A stretch of 62,959 nt of DNA from Tannerella sp. (GTDB lineage Bacteria; Bacteroidota; Bacteroidia; Bacteroidales; Tannerellaceae). Position numbers and translations under genes: made by a program. How positions within the stretch are numbered: position 1 is the stretch's first letter; each line of letters opens with the position of its first letter. The notes beneath the pieces were generated by a model. That model was not told the DNA's origin, did no database searches, and saw only the letters and a program-made list of their open reading frames with translations. Of this stretch, positions 17,927 to 25,827 are shown in pieces. The stretch spans positions 1 through 62,959 of the forward strand of contig JAISUX010000021.1 of assembly GCA_031271805.1 (NCBI GenBank), in the 5' to 3' direction.

Positions 17927-19081
17927 TCAATTATTATGAAAACGATACCTCATGTATTCCATCGACAGGTTGTTGGGAGCTATTACGTTATGATCCCCAA
18001 GGCTATCCCCTTGAGATTGCTTCCTGATTATGTTCAATTTCGAGATATATTCGAGAATACTCTCCGGATAGTTGGCCAGCGCCTGTCCTAAAAGGTCGAA
18101 TGCTTCGTCGCGGCGATTAGTTTCAAAGCAGCAGAAAATCAAGTTTCCATAGACCGAAACTTCATCCTCAAGCCCATCGACGCCCACCAGCGAACTCAGC
18201 AATTGATATGCCTTCTCGTAATCGCAAATATTAATATAACATTCCGCAATGTACGGATATACATACAATTTATCAAATTCATCGAACTCAACCAAATCCT
18301 CATAGCAGTCAATTGCCTTGTCGTAGCTTTTGTTCATCAGCAGACAATACGCCTTAAGCAATCTGATATCATATTCTACTCCCGTTTCATCCTCATTTAA
18401 GCATGTCAGGGCATAATCGAGAGCTTCAATAGCCTTCTCGAAATCGAGTACCGTAGAATACAGCCTTCCGAGAATAAACCACGCATCAGCCGCGTAGGCG
18501 TTTTCGTCGATCAATTCGTGGCAAAAATCAATCGCCTTCTTCGCCTTGCCTTGAAGCTCATAATTGAAGCACAATTCAATCTTAAGTTCATAATTGTCGG
18601 GATAGAGCATCAGCCCGCGTTGAATGATTGAATAAGCCTCATATACGTAACCGTCGATATCATTCAATATGCAGGCCGTCTGGACTAAAATATCTTCGAG
18701 ATAAGGTACATCAACCTCGATTAATTCGTTAATTATTTTGAGCGCTTCATTGTATCTATCGAGTTCGCAGAGGCACTCAATTCTAAGCAGATCGACCTCG
18801 CTATTGCCCAAATTTTCAAGGTCTTCCACGATGTCCAATGCCGATTCGTAATCATCCGTAGCCATTAGCGTCCGACATATAGTCAGTTTGAAACTCAAAT
18901 CGTCGGGATGCAACTTGTATCCCAACTCAATGGTTTTATTCAAATTCGCCAGATCCTCCTTTTCTAAAAAATAGTTAATTAAATCCTCTAATTCATCCAC
19001 ATCGAAGTAGGGAAATGTATCATTTTTCTTACTCGAAAAGAAACGTTCCAACAAAATTGAAATTTCATCCATTCGTTCCAT
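17927..19081 (-). CDS. TPR-repeat protein
   Basis: A 384-residue acidic protein without signal peptide, made almost wholly of helical tetratricopeptide-like repeats from about residue 35 to 350 (for example YNEALKIINELIEV, AADAWFILGRLYSTVLDFE, KAIDCYEDLVEFDEFDKLY). Such proteins are scaffolds for protein contacts; no catalytic domain is seen. Start at the ATG at 19081, with an alternative ATG three codons on. It sits between glnS (20 nt gap) and the DUF368 gene (1 nt gap). Bacteroidota commonly encode such a protein near tRNA synthetase genes, but its task is unknown. Confidence 0.82.
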   Translation of the reverse strand: MERMDEISILLERFFSSKKNDTFPYFDVDELEDLINYFLEKEDLANLNKTIELGYKLHPDDLSFKLTICRTLMATDDYESALDIVEDLENLGNSEVDLLRIECLCELDRYNEALKIINELIEVDVPYLEDILVQTACILNDIDGYVYEAYSIIQRGLMLYPDNYELKIELCFNYELQGKAKKAIDFCHELIDENAYAADAWFILGRLYSTVLDFEKAIEALDYALTCLNEDETGVEYDIRLLKAYCLLMNKSYDKAIDCYEDLVEFDEFDKLYVYPYIAECYINICDYEKAYQLLSSLVGVDGLEDEVSVYGNLIFCCFETNRRDEAFDLLGQALANYPESILEYISKLNIIRKQSQGDSLGDHNVIAPNNLSMEYMRYRFHNN

Positions 19082-19101
19082 TGCTTACAATTTATAAGTA
19101 G

Positions 19102-20844
19102 TTATTTACTCTGTATTTTTTTCCACGTATCCTTTAGAGATACCGTTCTATTAAAGACAAGTCGGCCATCACGACTATCCGGGTCAACGTTGAAATATCC
19201 TATGCGTTGGAACTGAAAATGCTCATACGGCTTACAATTTTTCAGTTCTTCCTCGACAAAACAGTGCGTCAGCACCTTCAGCGAATCCGGATTAAGCAAT
19301 TCATGCAAGTCATGTTCCTTGTCATCGGACGGATTTTCGACCATAAACAGTCGGTCATACAACCTGACCTCGGCGGAAAGGGCATGGGCGACCGACACCC
19401 AATGAATCGTCCCCTTAACTTTGCGGGTACAATCCGAGCCGCCGCTCTTGGTGTCGGGCAGGTATTCCGCATAGACTTCCTCGACCTCGCCCGCCTCATT
19501 CTTCTTGCATCCCGTACATATAATAATATAGGAACAGCGCAAGCGAACTTCCTGTCCGGGCGTGAGGCGATAGTATTTCTTCGGGGCTTCTTCCACAAAA
19601 TCGTCGGCCTCTATATAAAGTTCGCGCGTGAACGCTATACCATGCGAGCCTGCCGAAGGATCTTCGGGATTGTTGACGGAATCAAAGATTTCCGTCTGTC
19701 CTTCGGGGTAGTTAGTGATTATCAGTTTGATAGGGTTAAGGACGGCTGCAACACGTTTGGCCGTCGCGTTAAGGTCTTCACGGACAGCGTATTCGAGTTG
19801 GGCGACGTCAACTATACCGTCAAACTTGGTATATCCTATCATGTTGACAAAATTGCGTATCGACTGCGGCGTGAATCCCCTTCGACGATAGCCGCAGATA
19901 GTCGGCATCCTGGGGTCGTCCCAACCGCTGACCAAACCATCCTTGACGAGTTGCAGCAATTTGCGCTTGCTCATCATCGTGTAAGTCAGATTAAGGCGGT
20001 TAAATTCTGTCTGCCGCGGACGGTAATCGTCATAGACACGGTTCTTTTCAAAACCGTCACCCGTCTCCTTCCCCAATTCATCTATCAGCAGATCGACGAA
20101 GAGGTCATAGAGCGGGCGGTGCACCTCAAACTCAAGAGTGCACAGCGAGTGGGTCACGCCCTCAAAGTAATCGCTCTGCCCATGCGCAAAGTCGTACATA
20201 GGATAGACTTTCCATGTCGTACCGGTGCGATGGTGAGGATGCTTGATTATACGATAGATAATCGGGTCGCGGAAGTGCATGTTCGGCGACGCCATATCAA
20301 TTTTCGCCCGCAGTGTCATTGCGCCTTCATCAAACTCTCCTTTGTTCATCCGCATGAACAGGTCGAGGCTTTCCTCTATCGGCCGGTTGCGGAAAGGGCT
20401 TTCGACTCCCGGTTGTGTGGGCGTACCTTTCTGGGTGGCGATCTGCTCGGAGGTCTGTTCGTCGATATAAGCTTTGCCCGCCCTGATGAGGCGCAAAGCA
20501 AAATCGAACAACTGCCCGAAGTAGTCCGATGCGTAATAAATCTCGCCCCACTCGAAGCCGAGCCATTTGATATCTTCCTGAATCGAATCGACATATTCGA
20601 CGTCCTCCTTCGTAGGGTTGGTATCGTCGAAACGAAGGTTACACACTCCGCCGTAGCGTTGCGCAATGCCGAAATCAAGGCAAATCGCCTTAGCATGACC
20701 GATATGCAGATATCCGTTAGGTTCCGGCGGAAAGCGCGTCTGTATGCGTCCGCTGTTCAAACCATTCGCCAAATCGCTCTCAACCTTCTGCTCGATGAAG
20801 TTCAAACTCTTCTTCGATTCTTCCTGATTTACAATTTCTATCAT
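19102..20844 (-). CDS. glnS: glutamine--tRNA ligase
   Basis: A class I aminoacyl-tRNA synthetase that charges tRNA-Gln directly. The catalytic core has FPPEPNGYLHIGHAKAI with the HIGH motif and a KMSKS variant MSKRKLLQL; the anticodon-binding beta barrels follow (RLTPGQEVRLRCSYIIICTG; VKGTIHWVS). The start at 20844 gives about 580 residues and sits about 20 nt downstream of an exact -7 promoter element; a longer TTG start would fall inside that element. It heads the glnS-TPR-DUF368 operon and diverges from the ECF sigma gene. Confidence 0.96.
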   Translation of the reverse strand: MIEIVNQEESKKSLNFIEQKVESDLANGLNSGRIQTRFPPEPNGYLHIGHAKAICLDFGIAQRYGGVCNLRFDDTNPTKEDVEYVDSIQEDIKWLGFEWGEIYYASDYFGQLFDFALRLIRAGKAYIDEQTSEQIATQKGTPTQPGVESPFRNRPIEESLDLFMRMNKGEFDEGAMTLRAKIDMASPNMHFRDPIIYRIIKHPHHRTGTTWKVYPMYDFAHGQSDYFEGVTHSLCTLEFEVHRPLYDLFVDLLIDELGKETGDGFEKNRVYDDYRPRQTEFNRLNLTYTMMSKRKLLQLVKDGLVSGWDDPRMPTICGYRRRGFTPQSIRNFVNMIGYTKFDGIVDVAQLEYAVREDLNATAKRVAAVLNPIKLIITNYPEGQTEIFDSVNNPEDPSAGSHGIAFTRELYIEADDFVEEAPKKYYRLTPGQEVRLRCSYIIICTGCKKNEAGEVEEVYAEYLPDTKSGGSDCTRKVKGTIHWVSVAHALSAEVRLYDRLFMVENPSDDKEHDLHELLNPDSLKVLTHCFVEEELKNCKPYEHFQFQRIGYFNVDPDSRDGRLVFNRTVSLKDTWKKIQSK

Positions 20845-20865
20845 ATTTTTTTCGATTTTGAGGCA

Positions 20866-20873
20866 CAAAGATA
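20866..20873 (-). promoter_or_regulatory. -7 element of the glnS promoter
   Basis: Minus-strand TATCTTTG, an exact consensus match, 21 bp upstream of the glnS ATG. It lies back-to-back with the plus-strand element at 20887, so the two divergent promoters share about 30 bp. Confidence 0.6.
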
Positions 20874-20886
20874 CGGTTTTTATTCC

Positions 20887-20894
20887 TACATTTG
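20887..20894 (+). promoter_or_regulatory. -7 element upstream of the ECF sigma operon
   Basis: TACATTTG matches TAnnTTTG exactly, 83 bp upstream of the sigma ATG. A second candidate TAATCTTG (20941-20948) with one mismatch lies closer to the gene. No TTTG at ideal spacing is present for either, which may fit an activated or sigma-specific promoter. Confidence 0.4.
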
Positions 20895-20977
20895 CAGTTC
20901 AAGAGAAAAAAAATTTTCATTTTCCATGCAACGTTTTAAATAATCTTGCATTTTATATAAGAAGTCAGAAAGAAAAA

Positions 20978-21511
20978 ATGGACGAAGAGCAACTTATAAA
21001 CGGTTGTGTAAATGGTAACAGGGAAGCGCAAAAGGCGCTCTACGAAAAGTATTCTCGCAAAATGATGGCGGTATGCCTGAGGTATGTGAAAAATACCGAA
21101 GACGCACGCGACGTTATGCAGGAAGGCTTCGTCAAATTGTTTTCTAACCTTCCCAAATATAAGAGCAGCGGCTCTTTTGACAGTTGGGTATATAAGATTT
21201 TTGCGAATAGCGCATTGGAATTTATTCGTCGTAACCATTTATTGAGTTACACGGATGATTTGGATGATTACGACGATATTGACGAGCCTGACGAAGCATC
21301 CGTTTGGGATGTGCCGCCGGAAGTTGTGATGGACAGTATCAGGTCACTGCCGGACGGTTTCCGTACCATTTTCAATATGTATGCAGTGGACGGATATTCA
21401 CATAAGGAGATAGCAGAGAAGCTTAAGATTACGGAAAGTACTTCGCGTTCGCAATATATGCGGGCAAGGAAAATGCTCCAAAAGATGATTTTAGATTATA
21501 CAAACAGATGA
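20978..21511 (+). CDS. RNA polymerase sigma factor, ECF type
   Basis: A 177-residue sigma-70 family protein with only regions 2 and 4. Region 2 spans about residues 10-80 (ALYEKYSRKMMAVCLRYV; EDARDVMQEGFVKLFSNL; FDSWVYKIFANSALEFIRR). Region 4 spans about 115-170 (LPDGFRTIFNMYAVDGYSHK then EIAEKLKITESTSRSQYMRA). The acidic linker YTDDLDDYDDIDEPDE is notable. I chose the ATG at 20978, behind an AGAAAGAAAAA purine tract; the open frame upstream is not sigma-like. Its stop overlaps the next gene by ATGA, so sigma factor and downstream membrane protein are translated together, as expected for a sigma/anti-sigma pair. Confidence 0.93.
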   Translation: MDEEQLINGCVNGNREAQKALYEKYSRKMMAVCLRYVKNTEDARDVMQEGFVKLFSNLPKYKSSGSFDSWVYKIFANSALEFIRRNHLLSYTDDLDDYDDIDEPDEASVWDVPPEVVMDSIRSLPDGFRTIFNMYAVDGYSHKEIAEKLKITESTSRSQYMRARKMLQKMILDYTNR

Positions 21512-22785
21512 AGATTGATAATAATAAATGGGAAGAAGCAATCCGCTCCAAAATAATTGATTATGAGGCGGATGTAAGTAATGACGATTGGAAGGCGATT
21601 TCCGGCAGGTTAGACGCCGGCAAAAGCGTTACAATATTTTTGCATCGCAGATTCGGTTATGCCGCAGCTGCAGCTATTGCTATTCTGTTGATTAGCGGGG
21701 GATTATATTTCCGTTTTTATTCGGGAAATACGGGAAATTCGGAAAACACGGAGTTTGCCGGGAATGAGGAGCCGGTAATCGCCGAAGTAGAAGTAAAGGA
21801 TACGCCTGCCAACGATACTCCCAATGACACATATATTGCTAATAATGAATCATTTAAGCCTAATATTGTCACAAAAAAAGATAATCCGTTGATGTCCGCT
21901 CCTGTCGCCCCATCACACACTTTATCCACTAATATTCAGCCGATTAACAGCTCAACCTCTCCCCTACCCTCTATTCCTGACTTGGACGATGAGATTGCCC
22001 GAATGTCCGAACAACTCAAGTCGCTCGGCGGCAAATCCGGCAAACCAGCGTTAGCAGATGCTTCGCGCGAAGTCAAGCGCAGTCGCTGGAGTATAGGAAT
22101 GGGCGGCGGAAGTTATACTGTAGGCTCAAGTTCGCCGGGACTGACGTACAGGACATTTTCCTCGCCTTCGTCAGCGCCTGACAGCTATCAGTCCGATAAT
22201 AAAAACATTACGTTGCGCAACAGTGTCACAAATATATCCATCGCCAAGGCCATGCAGGAAGATTTCGAAGAACCGAAAGGCTCCGTTTCACATAAATTGC
22301 CTATTTCTACTGGATTAGGCATAAGTTATGCGCTTAATAACCGTTGGGCGCTGCAAAGTGGCCTCGCCTATACCCTGTTAAGGTCGGAATGGAATTACCA
22401 TGACCCCATCAATAGCGACGTCTGTTGGAAGCAAAACATGCACTTCATAGGCGTACCTTTAGAGTTGGCTTTCAAGATAGCCGAATGGAAACGCTTGAGA
22501 TTTTATGCATCGGCAGGCGGTATGGGTGAATTGAATTTTTCGGGCAATATCACCAGATACCAGGAATCCGATGATACCGAAAAACGCTCAAGCAGAAAGA
22601 TAAATGAACCGCTTTGGTCGCTTAATGCACATACCGGAGCGTCATATCCGTTGTGGAAATTCCTCAATTTATATGCCGAAGCGGGCGTTTCGTATTACTT
22701 TAAATATGAAAGTTCTATCGAAACGATTAGGTCACACAAACCTTTTAATGTATCTTTGCAGGCCGGAATAAGGCTCGGTTTTTAA
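21508..22785 (+). CDS. membrane-anchored anti-sigma-like protein with C-terminal outer-membrane beta-barrel domain
   Basis: A 425-residue protein with three parts. Residues 1-48 are cytoplasmic and resemble an anti-sigma N-terminus (NNKWEEAIRSKIIDYEADVS, then DDWKAISGRL). A single membrane helix follows at about 49-70 (FGYAAAAAIAILLISGGLYF), then a low-complexity, Ser/Asn/Pro-rich periplasmic linker. The last 200 residues form an outer-membrane beta-barrel-like domain (ISTGLGISYALNNRWALQSG; ending SLQAGIRLGF). Joining an inner-membrane helix to a barrel-like domain is physically odd but recurs in Bacteroidales ECF loci. Overlap with the sigma gene by ATGA supports a regulatory partnership. 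Function is inferred, not shown. Confidence 0.8.
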   Translation: MKIDNNKWEEAIRSKIIDYEADVSNDDWKAISGRLDAGKSVTIFLHRRFGYAAAAAIAILLISGGLYFRFYSGNTGNSENTEFAGNEEPVIAEVEVKDTPANDTPNDTYIANNESFKPNIVTKKDNPLMSAPVAPSHTLSTNIQPINSSTSPLPSIPDLDDEIARMSEQLKSLGGKSGKPALADASREVKRSRWSIGMGGGSYTVGSSSPGLTYRTFSSPSSAPDSYQSDNKNITLRNSVTNISIAKAMQEDFEEPKGSVSHKLPISTGLGISYALNNRWALQSGLAYTLLRSEWNYHDPINSDVCWKQNMHFIGVPLELAFKIAEWKRLRFYASAGGMGELNFSGNITRYQESDDTEKRSSRKINEPLWSLNAHTGASYPLWKFLNLYAEAGVSYYFKYESSIETIRSHKPFNVSLQAGIRLGF

Positions 22786-22817
22786 TAAGTCATTGTTTAA
22801 TTTAAAATAGATTTGAA

Positions 22818-23624
22818 ATGAAAAAAGTGTTTTTATTTTTATGCACGGCTTTAGTCGGCATTATTAGTCTTAATTCATGCCTCGAAGGCAGTAACGAATC
22901 TTCGGGACAGGCGGTCGGCGTTTACAGCGCATACGGCAGTAAGAACTTCAGTCCGGTTTTCTTCAGCACAATAGGCAACGTTTACGCGCCTAACATGCCG
23001 AACAACTTTACTGATCAAAAATGTTATTACATAGCCTATTCCTACAGTGCGGATGTTCCGGAAAACTCGGCTGCAATGGTTGAGTTGAACGGATACTCGA
23101 CCATCACCATGACGGCATTCGTTCCTATCGCCGACTATTATTTAAAGTCTTCATTGACCGATACGACTATAGTTTTGGACAATGAACTCCCATTGGTTAG
23201 CGGTTATGAGGCAGGCGGAAGCGCATACGTTCAGAACTATTTATTCATGACGCATGTTATCAAGATACCGGCTAACACCGTCCTGAATTGGGACATATCG
23301 TGCAATTATTCGACAATGCCGACCGTCGAAAACGACAAACGTTACTACGATCTGTTCGTCAGAGCGACAAAAACGACGGAAGGAAACAATACCGGCGAAG
23401 TCGATACATCTGTTTTAAATGCCTATTATGTAGGCTCTTTCCTGCAAAATGCGGCACAAAGAGAAATGTCGCTGTTAGGAAACAGTTATAGCGCAGGCAC
23501 TTCGAAATTCACTTTGCGAATCAACTACGTATCGGATATATCCGAAGACTCGAAATTGACTTGGAAAAGCGCTACGGAAGAAAACCTCCTGATCTATGAG
23601 TTCCTTCCTACTACCGAGTATTAA
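22818..23624 (+). CDS. putative exported lipoprotein (NigD-like?)
   Basis: A 268-residue protein with a lipoprotein signal (KKVFLFLCTALVGIISLNSC, lipobox LNSC) and a beta-rich body. The order and style resemble NigD-like lipoproteins of Bacteroides, but I cannot confirm the family. It lies 32 nt downstream of the anti-sigma/barrel gene, so it may be the third gene of the ECF operon and a regulon output. It converges on the zinc dehydrogenase gene with 4 nt between stops. Confidence 0.7.
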   Translation: MKKVFLFLCTALVGIISLNSCLEGSNESSGQAVGVYSAYGSKNFSPVFFSTIGNVYAPNMPNNFTDQKCYYIAYSYSADVPENSAAMVELNGYSTITMTAFVPIADYYLKSSLTDTTIVLDNELPLVSGYEAGGSAYVQNYLFMTHVIKIPANTVLNWDISCNYSTMPTVENDKRYYDLFVRATKTTEGNNTGEVDTSVLNAYYVGSFLQNAAQREMSLLGNSYSAGTSKFTLRINYVSDISEDSKLTWKSATEENLLIYEFLPTTEY

Positions 23625-23628
23625 TTTC

Positions 23629-24906
23629 TCAAAGTTTATCCGCGTTATCAAGAAGATATTGTTCGGCTTCGATGTTCCATAAACCGTTGTGAGCCTCACA
23701 AATATCGTTCAAACGAGCGTAAACCGGATTCGTTTGCCCTTTGGTTTTAAATTCTGAGATAGGGGTCAGATTCATACTTAAGTGCGTGTAAATCAACTTC
23801 TTACCACCGGGAATATTCGGCAGGTTCATTGTCGTATCAATAACCGCGTTGATGCCGCCTATGTGGGTCACTAATCCGGCAGGGTCGAGGCCTTTACTCA
23901 TCATTTCGAGGGCTTCGACCATGTCGTTGTTATTACCTCCGCTGGTGCCGGTTATGTGCGTGCGCGTGTAATGAACATTATAAAAATTGAACGGCGCCTT
24001 AAAATCGGTTTTTGCAGGACCGGCAAAGAAATTCAGACAGCCGTCGATAGCAAGGATTGCGTCTGCCTGCTCGACTATCGGCGCAACCGGCGCGAAAACG
24101 AATACGTCGTCGTAGCCCGCGCCGCCTTCCGTCAAGGCTTTGAGTTCGGCGGCAGGGTCAAGCATCTCTTTTGTGTTGATATACTTGATTTCTATGCCGT
24201 TACGGGCGGCATCTTCTTTTCCGTACAGTAATTCTGCCCTATCCAAACGCGCCTGATCTATATCTGTGACTATCAATAATTTAGGCCTGCGGTCATGGCG
24301 ATGTATAACATAATTGATTGCCGCAAGCCCCATCGGCCCGACGCCGGCAAGGATCGCCATATTGCCGCCGTCCTTGATCTCCATCGTATGAACATAAGAG
24401 CCTTGAACAGTGTGATAATTAGCGTGCATCGCGCCTATCACACATGACAACGGCTCGGCCAAAGATGCGGGATAGAAACCCGGCCCGGTGTAATGCAGAA
24501 GGCAGCTCTTTTCCATCACTTCATTAGGAATGACAACGTAAGTGGCATCTCCGCCTATGTAGCGATATGAATAACCGGGCGATCCCATAATGCCCATCGG
24601 ACTACCTTCATAGTTCAATGCCGGCTGAATCGAAAATTTATCACCGACGCGAAACTCATCCTTCCATTTCGAACCTACTTCGACAATCTCGCCGGCAAAC
24701 TCATGTCCGATAATGATAGGATTCTGCGCCACGTCGCGCGGCACCCGCTTATGTATGTCGGCCTCGTGCGTCGCTTTGTACGACGACATACAAATGCTGT
24801 CGCAAATAACCTTGGCCAAAATCTCATCTTCCTTAATCGCCGGTAAATCAAACTCTTCCAAACGGAGATCATTCTTTCCGTATAATCTTACTGCTTTAGT
24901 CTTCAT
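23629..24906 (-). CDS. zinc-type medium-chain dehydrogenase/reductase (L-sorbose-1-phosphate reductase-like)
   Basis: A 425-residue NAD(P)-dependent alcohol/polyol dehydrogenase. The N-terminal GroES-like domain has the catalytic-zinc ligands (CMSSYK cysteine; GHEFAGEIVEVG histidine-glutamate), and the Rossmann domain has AILAGVGPMGLAAINYV. The cysteine-rich structural-zinc lobe of typical family members is missing; the corresponding loop is LNYEGSPMGIMGSPGYSY. That and the length favour the sorbose-1-phosphate reductase-like subgroup. It faces away from a GH16 gene and lies in the same strand and region as the aldolase/PHP pair, hinting at a shared sugar or polyol pathway. The natural substrate is unknown. 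Confidence 0.82.
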   Translation of the reverse strand: MKTKAVRLYGKNDLRLEEFDLPAIKEDEILAKVICDSICMSSYKATHEADIHKRVPRDVAQNPIIIGHEFAGEIVEVGSKWKDEFRVGDKFSIQPALNYEGSPMGIMGSPGYSYRYIGGDATYVVIPNEVMEKSCLLHYTGPGFYPASLAEPLSCVIGAMHANYHTVQGSYVHTMEIKDGGNMAILAGVGPMGLAAINYVIHRHDRRPKLLIVTDIDQARLDRAELLYGKEDAARNGIEIKYINTKEMLDPAAELKALTEGGAGYDDVFVFAPVAPIVEQADAILAIDGCLNFFAGPAKTDFKAPFNFYNVHYTRTHITGTSGGNNNDMVEALEMMSKGLDPAGLVTHIGGINAVIDTTMNLPNIPGGKKLIYTHLSMNLTPISEFKTKGQTNPVYARLNDICEAHNGLWNIEAEQYLLDNADKL

Positions 24907-24941
24907 TGTAATTTTTCAAATTTATTTCATATTTTCTGCCG

Positions 24942-24972
24942 CGAAGATAGTCAAAATATCGGGAACATCAAA
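24942..24972 (-). promoter_or_regulatory. promoter of the zinc dehydrogenase gene
   Basis: Minus-strand TTTG (24969-24972), 19 bp, then TATCTTCG (24942-24949), one mismatch from consensus. It lies about 36 bp upstream of the ATG. Confidence 0.55.
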
Positions 24973-25012
24973 AAGTTTTTTTCTTACTTAAAAAAAAATG
25001 CTTATATTTGCC

Positions 25013-25020
25013 TGTTCTTT
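25013..25020 (+). promoter_or_regulatory. -7 element of the GH16 promoter
   Basis: TATATTTG is an exact consensus match 17 bp upstream of the GH16 ATG, giving a very short leader. The -33 region is T-rich but lacks a clean TTTG. Confidence 0.5.
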
Positions 25021-25037
25021 TTAATACATGAATTTAT

Positions 25038-25826
25038 ATGAAGACAGTGACATCTTATTTATTATCAATGTTTTTGATCGCGCTGACCGGCTTATGCACA
25101 TCTTGCGACAAGCAGGTTACCGGCTGGCAATTGGTATGGGAAGAAAATTTCGACGGCGAACAGTTAGACGCATCGCGGTGGACTAAAATCGCGCGCAATA
25201 CGTCTGATTGGAACAATTACATGTCGGACTATGACCCGCTCTACGAAGTGGCTGACGGACAAATGATTCTTCGGGGGATCGTAAACAACGTCCTGCCTGC
25301 CGACACAGCGCCCTACCTTACAGGCGGGATTTACACCAAGGACAAGGTCGGCTTCGGCAACGGACGCCTTGAAATACGCGCGAAGTTAGGCAAAGCCCGC
25401 GGAGCATGGCCGGCTTTTTGGCTGCTGCCTTTCGACAACACAGGGTGGCCTGACGGCGGAGAGATCGACATCATGGAGCGGCTCAACGGCGAAGACATCG
25501 CCTATCAAACCGTCCATTCGGCCTATACCGTCCGCCTCCAGCAAAAAAATCCGCCTCAAAGCGCCACAGGCAAAATCGACCCCGACGGATACAACGTCTA
25601 TGCCGTCGAACTCTATCACGACAGTATATCGCTGTTTATCAACGATATACACACGCTTACATACCCACGAATCGAAACCGACCTCGAAGGTCAATTCCCC
25701 TTCGACCGCGAATATTTCCTTTTGCTCGACATGCAACTGGGCGGGTCATGGGTTGGTCGCGTCTTCCCCGAAGATCTGCCGGTGGAGATGTGGATCGACT
25801 GGGTAAGGTTCTATAAAAAACCGTAG
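25038..25826 (+). CDS. glycoside hydrolase family 16 lipoprotein (beta-glucanase/laminarinase type)
   Basis: A 262-residue exported enzyme that should cut beta-1,3- or mixed-linkage glucans or related galactans. A lipoprotein signal ends in CTSC. The GH16 jelly-roll shows LVWEENFDGEQLDASRWTK, LTGGIYTKDKVGFGNGRLEI, the catalytic motif GEIDIMER (nucleophile and acid/base glutamates, E-x-D-x-x-E), and the closing PVEMWIDWVRFYKK. It has no carbohydrate-binding module and no adjacent SusC/SusD pair, so it is not part of a classic polysaccharide-utilisation locus here. It ends 1 nt from the convergent aldolase gene. Confidence 0.92.
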   Translation: MKTVTSYLLSMFLIALTGLCTSCDKQVTGWQLVWEENFDGEQLDASRWTKIARNTSDWNNYMSDYDPLYEVADGQMILRGIVNNVLPADTAPYLTGGIYTKDKVGFGNGRLEIRAKLGKARGAWPAFWLLPFDNTGWPDGGEIDIMERLNGEDIAYQTVHSAYTVRLQQKNPPQSATGKIDPDGYNVYAVELYHDSISLFINDIHTLTYPRIETDLEGQFPFDREYFLLLDMQLGGSWVGRVFPEDLPVEMWIDWVRFYKKP

Positions 25827-25827
25827 A

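Noticed and set aside
19207-20943. Very long open frame (578 codons) on the plus strand, antisense to glnS
   Set aside because: It mirrors glnS in the opposite strand, has no recognisable domains or promoter, and is explained by the codon bias of the real gene.
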